From assembly GCA_963974345.1 (NCBI GenBank), contig CAXBBW010000020.1:1-64000 (forward strand): 64,000 nt of DNA, written 5' to 3'. Positions 33,604-41,402 of the stretch are shown here, in pieces (the first letter of the stretch is position 1; each line of letters opens with the position of its first letter). The DNA is from RHLJ01 sp963974345. Lineage in GTDB: Bacteria > Bacteroidota > Rhodothermia > Balneolales > Balneolaceae. The position numbers and the translations under genes are program-made. The notes beneath the pieces were generated by a model that saw only the letters and a list, made by a program, of their open reading frames with translations, did not search any database and was not told where the DNA came from.

Positions 33604-34494
33604 ATGAAAAATTTAATACACTCTCTCTTAGTACTTACCTTCATTTGTATCTCTTGCACATCGGAAAAAGAATCAGTGCCTAAAACATGGAAATATGGAC
33701 AGGATTTTAGCACAGTTGCATTTTCTGTGGAAGGTTTTGAAGGCCCTGAGGCAGTTAGATACGATGAAGAACTTGATGTTTATTTTGTTTCTTGTTTTGT
33801 TGGATCAACTTCTGGTGATGCAAATGGATATGTGTCAAAAGTATCTTCATCTGGAGAAATCCAGGAGCTAAAATTTATGGTAGGGACTGAAGAATATCCG
33901 TTTGATGCAGGTCGTGGAATGTATATAACTGGTGATACTCTTTGGGTAGCTGATCATTCAGGAGTTCATTACTTCAATAAAAAATCTGGTAAACAACTAG
34001 GTTTTGTTGATTTCGGAGCTTTCGAAAATGGATTTATAAATGATATCGTTCAAGCGAATGATGGAAATCTATACGTAACTGACACTGGAACTCGTTCCCT
34101 TTTCCGCATTAAGAATTTTGTTGCAGAGCTTGTTACTGATGAACTACCAATTATGCCAAATGGAATTACAAAACTCCCATCGGGTCAACTCGCTTTTGCA
34201 CCATGGAATGATGGCCCTGAAATTTATCAATATAATGTAGAAACAGATATGCTTTCTGTATATGGCACAGCCGCTGGAAGCAATAATTACGACGGTATTG
34301 AATATTTTGATGACGGATTAATCACTTCAACTCAATTCGACTCCAGTCTTCATTTAATGATAAATGGGTTGGATAAATTATTTATCAAACTTCCAGGAAA
34401 ACCTGCTGATATTGCAATCGATCCAAACCGAAATATTGTTGCAGTTCCATATGTCGCTTTGAATCGCGTAGATTTCTGGAAACTGAAAGAATGA
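33604..34494 (+). CDS. SMP-30/gluconolactonase-like beta-propeller lipoprotein
   Basis: The 296-residue protein has a lipoprotein signal, LVLTFICISCTSEKES, with a lipobox cysteine near residue 18. A six-bladed propeller-like domain follows: FEGPEAVRYDEELDVYFVSCF, GMYITGDTLWVADHSGVHYF, GFINDIVQANDGNLYVTDTGT, and the C-terminal PGKPADIAIDPNRNIVAVPY. It resembles SMP-30/gluconolactonase-like proteins, but the catalytic metal residues cannot be assigned with confidence. It is probably anchored in the outer or inner membrane facing the periplasm. Confidence 0.72.
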   Translation: MKNLIHSLLVLTFICISCTSEKESVPKTWKYGQDFSTVAFSVEGFEGPEAVRYDEELDVYFVSCFVGSTSGDANGYVSKVSSSGEIQELKFMVGTEEYPFDAGRGMYITGDTLWVADHSGVHYFNKKSGKQLGFVDFGAFENGFINDIVQANDGNLYVTDTGTRSLFRIKNFVAELVTDELPIMPNGITKLPSGQLAFAPWNDGPEIYQYNVETDMLSVYGTAAGSNNYDGIEYFDDGLITSTQFDSSLHLMINGLDKLFIKLPGKPADIAIDPNRNIVAVPYVALNRVDFWKLKE

Positions 34495-34498
34495 ACTT

Positions 34499-35764
34499 TT
34501 AGTAGAGTTCATTCTTTAAAATTAGCTCTCTTTTAATGGTTTCTTCATCACGGAGTATCTTAAATTGGATTTTTTGCCCATCTTTTTGAAAAAGATGATT
34601 CAACTTGTTTAGATCATAATATTGAGAGCCAAGTCTATTTATATTTAATAAAATATCTCCTCTTCGAATGTCAGCTTTATGAGCCAATGAGCTATCCCTA
34701 ACATGAGTAACTGAGAAAATGGGGACATCAGGATATGGAGTTGCTATTTCCATTCCACTTATGTTATAAGTAAAATTATCTTTGAAACCGCTTGAAGGTC
34801 TCAAAATCATAGACTCCTCTTTATAGTTTATAAATACTTTAAATCGACGTAATACATCGGCGCCAATACTTCCATCCCTCTCGCTAAAGACCAATGCCCT
34901 TTTTATTCCTTCTTCATCAGGATATGATGCTACGACATCATATAATTCATGTTCATCAACCATTAATGAATTAATTCTTCCGAGATAACCATTAATCTCT
35001 CCACTTATGCCGTTACCTAAAAATGATCTGATTTTATTCTCAGGTAAATGAATATGATCATTTGCAGTATAGTATAATGCCATCCCATGGCTCGCTCCCG
35101 AGTCCAATAATAATTTAACATCTACTCTTGAACCGTCTTTTTGTTCAATCTCTAAATCAACATATGGTTTTTGTCTGAATAAACTTAAAGGTATTTCAGA
35201 CCATTTATCACTTTGTTTTTTTTCCTCATACTTTTTCCCATACCTATCATGATCATGAAGAATAATTCTTTTTAAATGATAGTCGAGTTCAACTATAAAA
35301 TTTTTAAAAACACTGTAGCCAATAAGCCCATTAACTTCAGTACCTAATAAACCAGACAAATGAAATACATCTTCAATCATAACTAAGACATCTTGTCTTG
35401 TCCCTAAAGCTTTTCCAATCTGAATGGTATTCTCGGGTGAATAATATACACTAACAGACTCCCCCTCACCTAAGCCACTTATACTAACCGTTCTTAAATA
35501 ATTTAAAGGAACTATATCTTCCTCTGATAACTCTGTTATTAAGGTTGATGCAACACCGGTATCAAGTACAAAATGAAGTGTGTCTGAATCGTTTATTGAA
35601 AGAGGTATAACAATAAGGTTATTGATCATTTTAAATGGTATAACAACCTTTCTATTCTTTCTCGATTCAAGTTCGAATTTTCCAATTTCATTCAATTGGG
35701 GGTATACAACAGTTGATAAACCAAAAAAAATCAACGATAAAACAAAAGATTTTCGTAAAAACAT
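34499..35764 (-). CDS. Retropepsin-like aspartyl protease with PDZ domain
   Basis: The 421-residue exported protein has a signal peptide (VLSLIFFGLSTVVYPQ) and two aspartyl-protease half-domains. These are marked by FVLDTGVASTLITE (about residue 68) and KLLLDSGASHGMAL (about residue 210). A C-terminal PDZ domain (about 340-415, SLAHKADIRRGDILLNINRLG) completes it. The arrangement is common in Bacteroidota as 'aspartyl protease family protein'. Substrates are unknown. It is convergent with the lipoprotein gene, with four bases between the stop codons. Confidence 0.85.
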   Translation of the reverse strand: MFLRKSFVLSLIFFGLSTVVYPQLNEIGKFELESRKNRKVVIPFKMINNLIVIPLSINDSDTLHFVLDTGVASTLITELSEEDIVPLNYLRTVSISGLGEGESVSVYYSPENTIQIGKALGTRQDVLVMIEDVFHLSGLLGTEVNGLIGYSVFKNFIVELDYHLKRIILHDHDRYGKKYEEKKQSDKWSEIPLSLFRQKPYVDLEIEQKDGSRVDVKLLLDSGASHGMALYYTANDHIHLPENKIRSFLGNGISGEINGYLGRINSLMVDEHELYDVVASYPDEEGIKRALVFSERDGSIGADVLRRFKVFINYKEESMILRPSSGFKDNFTYNISGMEIATPYPDVPIFSVTHVRDSSLAHKADIRRGDILLNINRLGSQYYDLNKLNHLFQKDGQKIQFKILRDEETIKRELILKNELY

Positions 35765-35929
35765 ATCTCAATAATTACTTCAAATTTCTAATTGCTCACC
35801 CAACAATAGTATAATGAATACTTTTTCATCTCCACAGTATCAAAATTAAAAATTTGAAGAATAGGTTTCATACTAACGATTCTGGAAAATGTGGTGTATT
35901 TTGATTACATAATTTAAAAAACAAAGATT

Positions 35930-36904
35930 ATGAGCAATAAGAAAGTAACTTGGGGAATTCTAAGTACTGCTAAAATTGGTGTACAAAATGTTATTCCATC
36001 CATGCAAAAGGGAAAGTTTAGTGAGATATATGCAATCTCATCAAGGAATATAGAAAACGCTGCAAAAATTGCTGATGAACTAAGCATACCAAAAGCATAT
36101 GGATCTTATGAAGAGTTACTCAATGACCCTAAAATTGACGCTATTTACAACCCCCTTCCTAATCACTTGCATGTTCCTTGGACATTAAAAGCTTTAGAGG
36201 CAGGAAAGCATGTTCTTTGTGAAAAACCAATTTCAATTACTTCAACTGAAGCTGAACAATTGTTAGAAGCTAAAATTAAATTTCCACATCTAAAAGTGAT
36301 GGAAGCTTTTATGTATCGATTTCATCCACAATGGCGAAAAGTGAAAGACGTTATCAAAAATGGCGAGATTGGTACTGTTCATTTTATAGATTCTGTTTTC
36401 ACTTACCATAATGTAGATCCTAAAAATGTTCGCAATAAAGCAGATATAGGTGGAGGTGGAATTCTAGATGTTGGATGTTATTGCATTAATTTATCACGCT
36501 TTTTATATGAGGATGAGCCAATTAGCGTTCAATCTTTTGTTGATTACGATCCTGAATTCAAAATAGATCGATTAGCTTCAGGTATTTTGAAATTTAAAAA
36601 TGGCGCTGCAAGCTTTATGTGTTCTACTCAACTTAATCATCGACAAAGAGCCACTATTTATGGAACCAAAGGCTACATTGAATTAAATATTCCTTTTAAT
36701 GCAGCAAACGAGACAACTCGAAAAATGTGGCTCCATAAAGGAAATGATGTAGAAACAATAATTTTTGAGCCTTGTGACCAATATACTTTACAAGGCGATG
36801 CCTTTTCCGAGGCAATTTTAGGAAACACCACAGTTCCAACTCCAATCGAAGACGCTATCGCTAATATGAAAGTAATAGATCAAATCTTAAAACAAGTGAA
36901 TTAA
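35930..36904 (+). CDS. Gfo/Idh/MocA-family NAD(P)-dependent oxidoreductase
   Basis: The 324-residue cytosolic enzyme has a Rossmann start (KVTWGILSTAKIGVQNVIPSM). The family EKP motif is in GKHVLCEKPISITSTEAEQL, and the C-terminal domain contains GGGGILDVGCYCINLSRFLY, with the catalytic-region DVGCY residues. Members oxidise or reduce sugars and related polyols, and the particular substrate is not evident. It starts after a 165-base intergenic region and is followed four bases later by the TerC gene, which may be co-transcribed. Confidence 0.88.
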   Translation: MSNKKVTWGILSTAKIGVQNVIPSMQKGKFSEIYAISSRNIENAAKIADELSIPKAYGSYEELLNDPKIDAIYNPLPNHLHVPWTLKALEAGKHVLCEKPISITSTEAEQLLEAKIKFPHLKVMEAFMYRFHPQWRKVKDVIKNGEIGTVHFIDSVFTYHNVDPKNVRNKADIGGGGILDVGCYCINLSRFLYEDEPISVQSFVDYDPEFKIDRLASGILKFKNGAASFMCSTQLNHRQRATIYGTKGYIELNIPFNAANETTRKMWLHKGNDVETIIFEPCDQYTLQGDAFSEAILGNTTVPTPIEDAIANMKVIDQILKQVN

Positions 36905-36908
36905 TTTT

Positions 36909-37625
36909 ATGGCTGATATTCTTGCAACTCTGCTACTCTTAATCGGTTTAGAGCTTGTTTTAGGAGTAGATAATATTCTTGTAATTACTATTTTTGTAAG
37001 TCGTTTAAAAAAAGACTTACAGCAAAAAGCACGCATTATAGGACTTGCTTTAGCTATGATTGCAAGAATTATCTTACTCTTCTTGCTCCTTCAACTTACT
37101 GAACTTACAAACCCAGTAGTATGGCATTTTTCAATTCGGGATATCATTCTTGTAATTGGTGGTCTGTTTTTAATTTACAAAGCGGTCAAAGAAATTCATC
37201 ATACCGTTGAACTTAAAGATGAACTAATTGATGAGGCTGAGGCTGCAAAAAGAAATACTTTTAGGTCAGTAATTACTCAAATTGTACTGCTCGATATCGT
37301 TTTCTCTGTTGATTCAGTTATAACTGCAATTGGTCTAACCGATCAGGTTTGGGTAATTGTTACTGCAGTTATCGTTTCTTTCGTTGGGATACTAATCTTC
37401 GCAAAGCCAATTGGTGAGTTTATACTTGAAAATCCAGCGTTAAAAATCCTTGCTCTCTCTTTTTTGATTAGTATTGGAATTACCATTTTTATGGAAGGAT
37501 TTCATAAAGAAGTACCCAAGGCGTATATCTATCTACCTATGGGTTTTGCCCTTTTTGTAGAGTTATTACAAATGCGATATTCGAAAAATAAAAGTAAAAA
37601 CACATTCTCTAAAGATTCAAAGTAA
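36909..37625 (+). CDS. TerC-family integral membrane protein
   Basis: The 238-residue membrane protein has about seven hydrophobic helices and the two TerC acidic motifs, LELVLGVDNILVITIFVSRL (residue 14 on) and VLLDIVFSVDSVITAIGLT (about residue 125). TerC-family proteins are linked to metal, particularly manganese, export and metalation of secreted proteins, and to tellurite resistance in some operons. No ter gene neighbours are present, so metal homeostasis is more likely. Confidence 0.9.
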   Translation: MADILATLLLLIGLELVLGVDNILVITIFVSRLKKDLQQKARIIGLALAMIARIILLFLLLQLTELTNPVVWHFSIRDIILVIGGLFLIYKAVKEIHHTVELKDELIDEAEAAKRNTFRSVITQIVLLDIVFSVDSVITAIGLTDQVWVIVTAVIVSFVGILIFAKPIGEFILENPALKILALSFLISIGITIFMEGFHKEVPKAYIYLPMGFALFVELLQMRYSKNKSKNTFSKDSK

Positions 37626-37675
37626 TAGTGGCTTTGAAATCATTTTGATTGGTTTAACTAAGTTTTCAAAACGTA

Positions 37676-37706
37676 GAATAGCTTACTTTTTAAAAGATAG
37701 CTATTC
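37676..37706 (+). terminator. Candidate transcript-end hairpin after terC
   Basis: GAATAGCT (37676-37683) and AGCTATTC (37699-37706) are perfectly complementary, with further CTTTT/AAAAG pairing inside the loop, about 50 bases after the terC stop. There is no strong U-tract, so a factor-independent terminator is only likely, not certain. Confidence 0.4.
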
Positions 37707-37811
37707 ATCATATTTAAAATGAATGGATATAATATAAGATAGGTTATTCAAGCAAAACCATTGTAAAATCCGTATTTTTATTGCTGTTCCAAAATCTAAC
37801 CAAGTTTTTTT

Positions 37812-38915
37812 ATGCCCGCTCTTGTAACATTCAATAATAAAATAGACAAAGAGTTTAGTAAATCCGTTAAAAAAAGGGTTGATAAGTACTTTAAGGATAA
37901 TAACCTATCTAGAAACGCGAACTTAGCAATGGTTATTAAAACTATTGTTATTCTTTCTTTCTATTGGGGTTCGTATGCTCTCATAATGAGTGGGATGTTT
38001 TCACTTAACATTATGTGGTTATTAAGTGTATTTATGGGTATTGGAATGGCTGGTATTGGTTTTTCAATTACGCACGATGCTCTACATGGAGCATATTCTT
38101 CCAATAATAAAGTAAATAACTTTCTAGGTATCTTTTTTGACTTAGTTGGCGCTAACGGTTATATCTGGAAAATTACCCATAATATTATTCATCACACTTA
38201 TACAAATATTCATGGGCATGATGAAGATCTGGAAGTAGCTGAATTCATCCGACTTTCTCCACATTCTGAGCATAAAGCTGTACATCGTTTACAGCATATT
38301 CTGGCCTTTCCAGCTTATAGTTTTGCTACTTTCTTCTGGGTATTTGTTAAAGATTACTGGTACTTTTTTAAATCCCCTTTAGGTCCTTATGAGAATAAAA
38401 ATCACCCTACTAAAGAGTGGATTAAACTGATCTTAACAAAAGTATTTTACTACACAATTATGTTGGTACTTCCTTTACTCATTTTAGACATAACTTGGTG
38501 GCATTTACTCATTGGTTTTGTATCTCTGCATTTAGTAGCGGGATTAATTCTTGGTATTATTTTTCAGCTTGCTCATGTAGTTGAGTCTACCACTCACCCA
38601 ATTCCAAACGAGGAAAACATGATTGAAAACCACTGGGTTATTCATGAGATGTTAACAACTAATAACTTTGCTCGAAGAAATAAAATTTTATCTTGGTATA
38701 TCGGTGGCTTGAATTACCAAATTGAACATCATCTTTTTCCAAAAGTATGTAGTATTCATTATCCTGCACTAAGCCCTATTGTTGAAGAAACGGCTAAAGA
38801 ATTTGGGATACCTTATAATTGTCATGAAACTTTTGGAGAAGCAGTTGCCTCCCACTATCGTACATTAAAAAAGTTTGGCGATCCTAATTTTGAATGGACT
38901 CCAGGCTTAACTTAA
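37812..38915 (+). CDS. Membrane fatty-acid desaturase (front-end/acyl-lipid type)
   Basis: The 367-residue integral membrane di-iron enzyme has the three histidine boxes: HDALHGA (about residue 94), HNIIHHTYTNIHGHDEDLE (about residue 127) and QIEHHLFP (about residue 302). The third box has Gln in the first position, as in front-end or linoleoyl-CoA type desaturases. Four or more membrane helices are visible. It would introduce double bonds in membrane fatty acids with an external electron donor. The regiospecificity cannot be read from sequence. An AT-rich inverted repeat (TTATTTT/AAAATAA) follows the stop. Confidence 0.88.
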   Translation: MPALVTFNNKIDKEFSKSVKKRVDKYFKDNNLSRNANLAMVIKTIVILSFYWGSYALIMSGMFSLNIMWLLSVFMGIGMAGIGFSITHDALHGAYSSNNKVNNFLGIFFDLVGANGYIWKITHNIIHHTYTNIHGHDEDLEVAEFIRLSPHSEHKAVHRLQHILAFPAYSFATFFWVFVKDYWYFFKSPLGPYENKNHPTKEWIKLILTKVFYYTIMLVLPLLILDITWWHLLIGFVSLHLVAGLILGIIFQLAHVVESTTHPIPNEENMIENHWVIHEMLTTNNFARRNKILSWYIGGLNYQIEHHLFPKVCSIHYPALSPIVEETAKEFGIPYNCHETFGEAVASHYRTLKKFGDPNFEWTPGLT

Positions 38916-39014
38916 TTTATTTTCAATAAAATAATAAGCTGTGTTAAAACATGGTTTTTGTTGTGCTTTTTTATATAAATTGGGTCTTTCATTAACGATC
39001 CTAAGATCAATATT

Positions 39015-41381
39015 TTGAAGCATTACGTTTGGAGTTTCTGGGTTACCATTTGTAGTTGTATGATGCTGCTTCAAGCATCTGAGGGATTAGCTCAGCCTAT
39101 TATTCAACGTGGTCTTCTTGATCTTACTAGATATAATTTTGATAATAACACTGAGCTAGCACTGAATGGTGAATGGCAGTTTTTCTGGAACCAGCTAATA
39201 GAACCTGGTGAACCCACTCGAAAAATGCCTGAAATAGTATCCTTCCCACACCTTTGGAGTGATAACACCGAGTTAGGTTTTTTTGGATATGCTACTTATA
39301 AGATCAAAATTCTAGTTCCAAAAGTATATCCGAAGCTTGCTCTCACCATTCCTGATATGTACTCCTCATATAAGCTTTATATAGGTGATAAACTTATCGC
39401 TCAAAATGGTATCGTGGCTACTACTAAGGAAAAGTATTCTCCGAATTGGCTCCCAATTACAGTACCTCTTGATCGATTTGAGTCAGAAACTGTTGATATC
39501 ATACTTCAAGTAGCAAACTTTGATCATAGTAAGGGTGGAGTTCGGCTTCCAATTGTAATAGGTAAAGAAGATGTTTTACAGAGGGATAGAGAAATTGAGC
39601 TAGGTTATGCATTTGTGCTAACTGGAAGCTTAATTATGGGAGCACTTTTCTTCCTCGGGCTATATTCTTTCGGTAAACAAGAAAAAACTATTCTTTACTT
39701 TGCCCTTTTCTGTTTAGTGTATAGCTATAGAATTATTGGTACTGAGTTATACCCTCTTCATTTCTTATTACCAAACCTACCTTGGATATTGGCAATAAAA
39801 TTAGAATATATATCTCTATATCTTTCCGCTTCTTTATTTGGAATGTTCATAAAAAACCTATATCCAAATGAAACTTCAAAATTTATTATGGATGGTATTA
39901 ATTACACTTTTTTGGTTTTTAGTGTAGCTGCACTTGTACTTCCACCCTTCTACTTCACTTCGTTGATTAATTATTTCTTTGCAATTTTATCTGTCTATAT
40001 AGTATATACAATTTATATTTTAGTAAATGCTAGAATCAATAAAAGTGTAGGATCTGGTTTTGCTTTAGCCAGTATTGCTGTGGTTTTTGTAGTATTCATA
40101 TATGATCTTTTAGAATATTTTGTGATTCTTCAAGAAAATTTATTCATAAATTTTGTAGGGTATATTTCCTTTTTCTTTCTCCAATCACTAACTCTTTCAA
40201 ACCGCTTTTCTCATACTCTAAATGAAGCCAAAGAGACAGCCGAAACAGCTTCTGTAGCTAAAACTCATTTTCTTTCTACTATGGGGCATGAGTTAAGAAC
40301 CCCTCTTAATGCTGTAATTGGTCTTTCTGAATTATTATTGGATAGCAAATCAGAAAAAGAAAAAATGCAATTTGCTACAACCATCAAGAAAAGTGGGGAA
40401 AACCTACTTAGCATCATTAATAATATTCTAGATTTTACTAAGATAGAATCATCAGATGTTGAATTAGAGTACTCTCCTACAAACATACCTTACTTACTGG
40501 CAGATATTGTAAAAATGTTAGGATCACTTACCGATCCTAAGAAAGTGAAATTAAGTTTTCGTTTCGATGATTCTCTTCCAGAGTTTATTGAAACAGATGG
40601 AACTAGGTTGCGACAAATTTTAATAAACCTGATTGGTAATGCTATCAAATTTACTGATGAAGGTGAAATTTCTGTTCAAGTTACAACAACAGAATCCATT
40701 TCTGAAAAGGGACAGATTCTATTTATTGTAAAAGATAGCGGAATCGGAATACCAGAAGATAAAATGAGTCTACTTTTTGATCGTTTTTCACAAATTGAAA
40801 CTGATAGAAACAGAAGATATGGCGGAACTGGTCTTGGCTTAGCAATAAGTAAAAGGCTTATTGAAGGTATGAGAGGTCGAATTTGGGTACAAAGCAAAAA
40901 AGACTCCGGAACTACTTTTTATTTTACTATTGAGTCTATTCCTGTTTCAAAAAGGAAGCTTGCTGAACTTAAGGAGAAACTTAACCCAAAAGATTCTTTA
41001 GAAACAAGAAAAGATATCTCCATCTTAGCTGTTGAAGATAACTTGATTAATCAAAAAGTAGTGCTTAAAGTGCTTGAGCGATTAGGCTTTAAAGCTGATG
41101 TTGCTAGTAATGGTTTTGAAGCAGTTCAACAAGTACAAGAAAAAAGCTATGATTTGATTTTTATGGATATGGAAATGCCCGAAATGGATGGAATTGAAGC
41201 TACTTACAAAATTAAAGAACTTGGAGAAAAAGCTCATTCTCCAATTATTGTAGCAATGACTGCAAACGCTACAACTGAAGATAAAACCCGATGTTTCGAG
41301 GCTGGAATGGTTGATTTCATTTCTAAACCAATCACTTTAAATACTACTGAAAATGTACTATTAAAGTGGTTCCCTTCGTAA
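39015..41381 (+). CDS. 7TMR-DISM hybrid histidine kinase with one receiver domain
   Basis: The 788-residue sensor has a signal peptide and an extracytosolic carbohydrate-binding-like 7TMR-DISMED domain (about 30-185, LNGEWQFFWNQLIEPGE). A seven-helix 7TMR-DISM membrane domain spans about 195-400. A HisKA domain with the phospho-acceptor in LSTMGHELRTPLNAVIGL (His425) and a complete HATPase (NLIGNAIKFTDEG, DSGIGIPEDKM, GGTGLGLAISKRL) follow. The C-terminal receiver has its acceptor in DLIFMDMEMPEMDG (Asp718). The start codon is TTG. There is no Hpt domain or output domain. It is followed 21 bases later by a paralogue with the same front end. Confidence 0.92.
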   Translation: MKHYVWSFWVTICSCMMLLQASEGLAQPIIQRGLLDLTRYNFDNNTELALNGEWQFFWNQLIEPGEPTRKMPEIVSFPHLWSDNTELGFFGYATYKIKILVPKVYPKLALTIPDMYSSYKLYIGDKLIAQNGIVATTKEKYSPNWLPITVPLDRFESETVDIILQVANFDHSKGGVRLPIVIGKEDVLQRDREIELGYAFVLTGSLIMGALFFLGLYSFGKQEKTILYFALFCLVYSYRIIGTELYPLHFLLPNLPWILAIKLEYISLYLSASLFGMFIKNLYPNETSKFIMDGINYTFLVFSVAALVLPPFYFTSLINYFFAILSVYIVYTIYILVNARINKSVGSGFALASIAVVFVVFIYDLLEYFVILQENLFINFVGYISFFFLQSLTLSNRFSHTLNEAKETAETASVAKTHFLSTMGHELRTPLNAVIGLSELLLDSKSEKEKMQFATTIKKSGENLLSIINNILDFTKIESSDVELEYSPTNIPYLLADIVKMLGSLTDPKKVKLSFRFDDSLPEFIETDGTRLRQILINLIGNAIKFTDEGEISVQVTTTESISEKGQILFIVKDSGIGIPEDKMSLLFDRFSQIETDRNRRYGGTGLGLAISKRLIEGMRGRIWVQSKKDSGTTFYFTIESIPVSKRKLAELKEKLNPKDSLETRKDISILAVEDNLINQKVVLKVLERLGFKADVASNGFEAVQQVQEKSYDLIFMDMEMPEMDGIEATYKIKELGEKAHSPIIVAMTANATTEDKTRCFEAGMVDFISKPITLNTTENVLLKWFPS

Positions 41382-41402
41382 ATTGATCTTAATAATATTT
41401 AT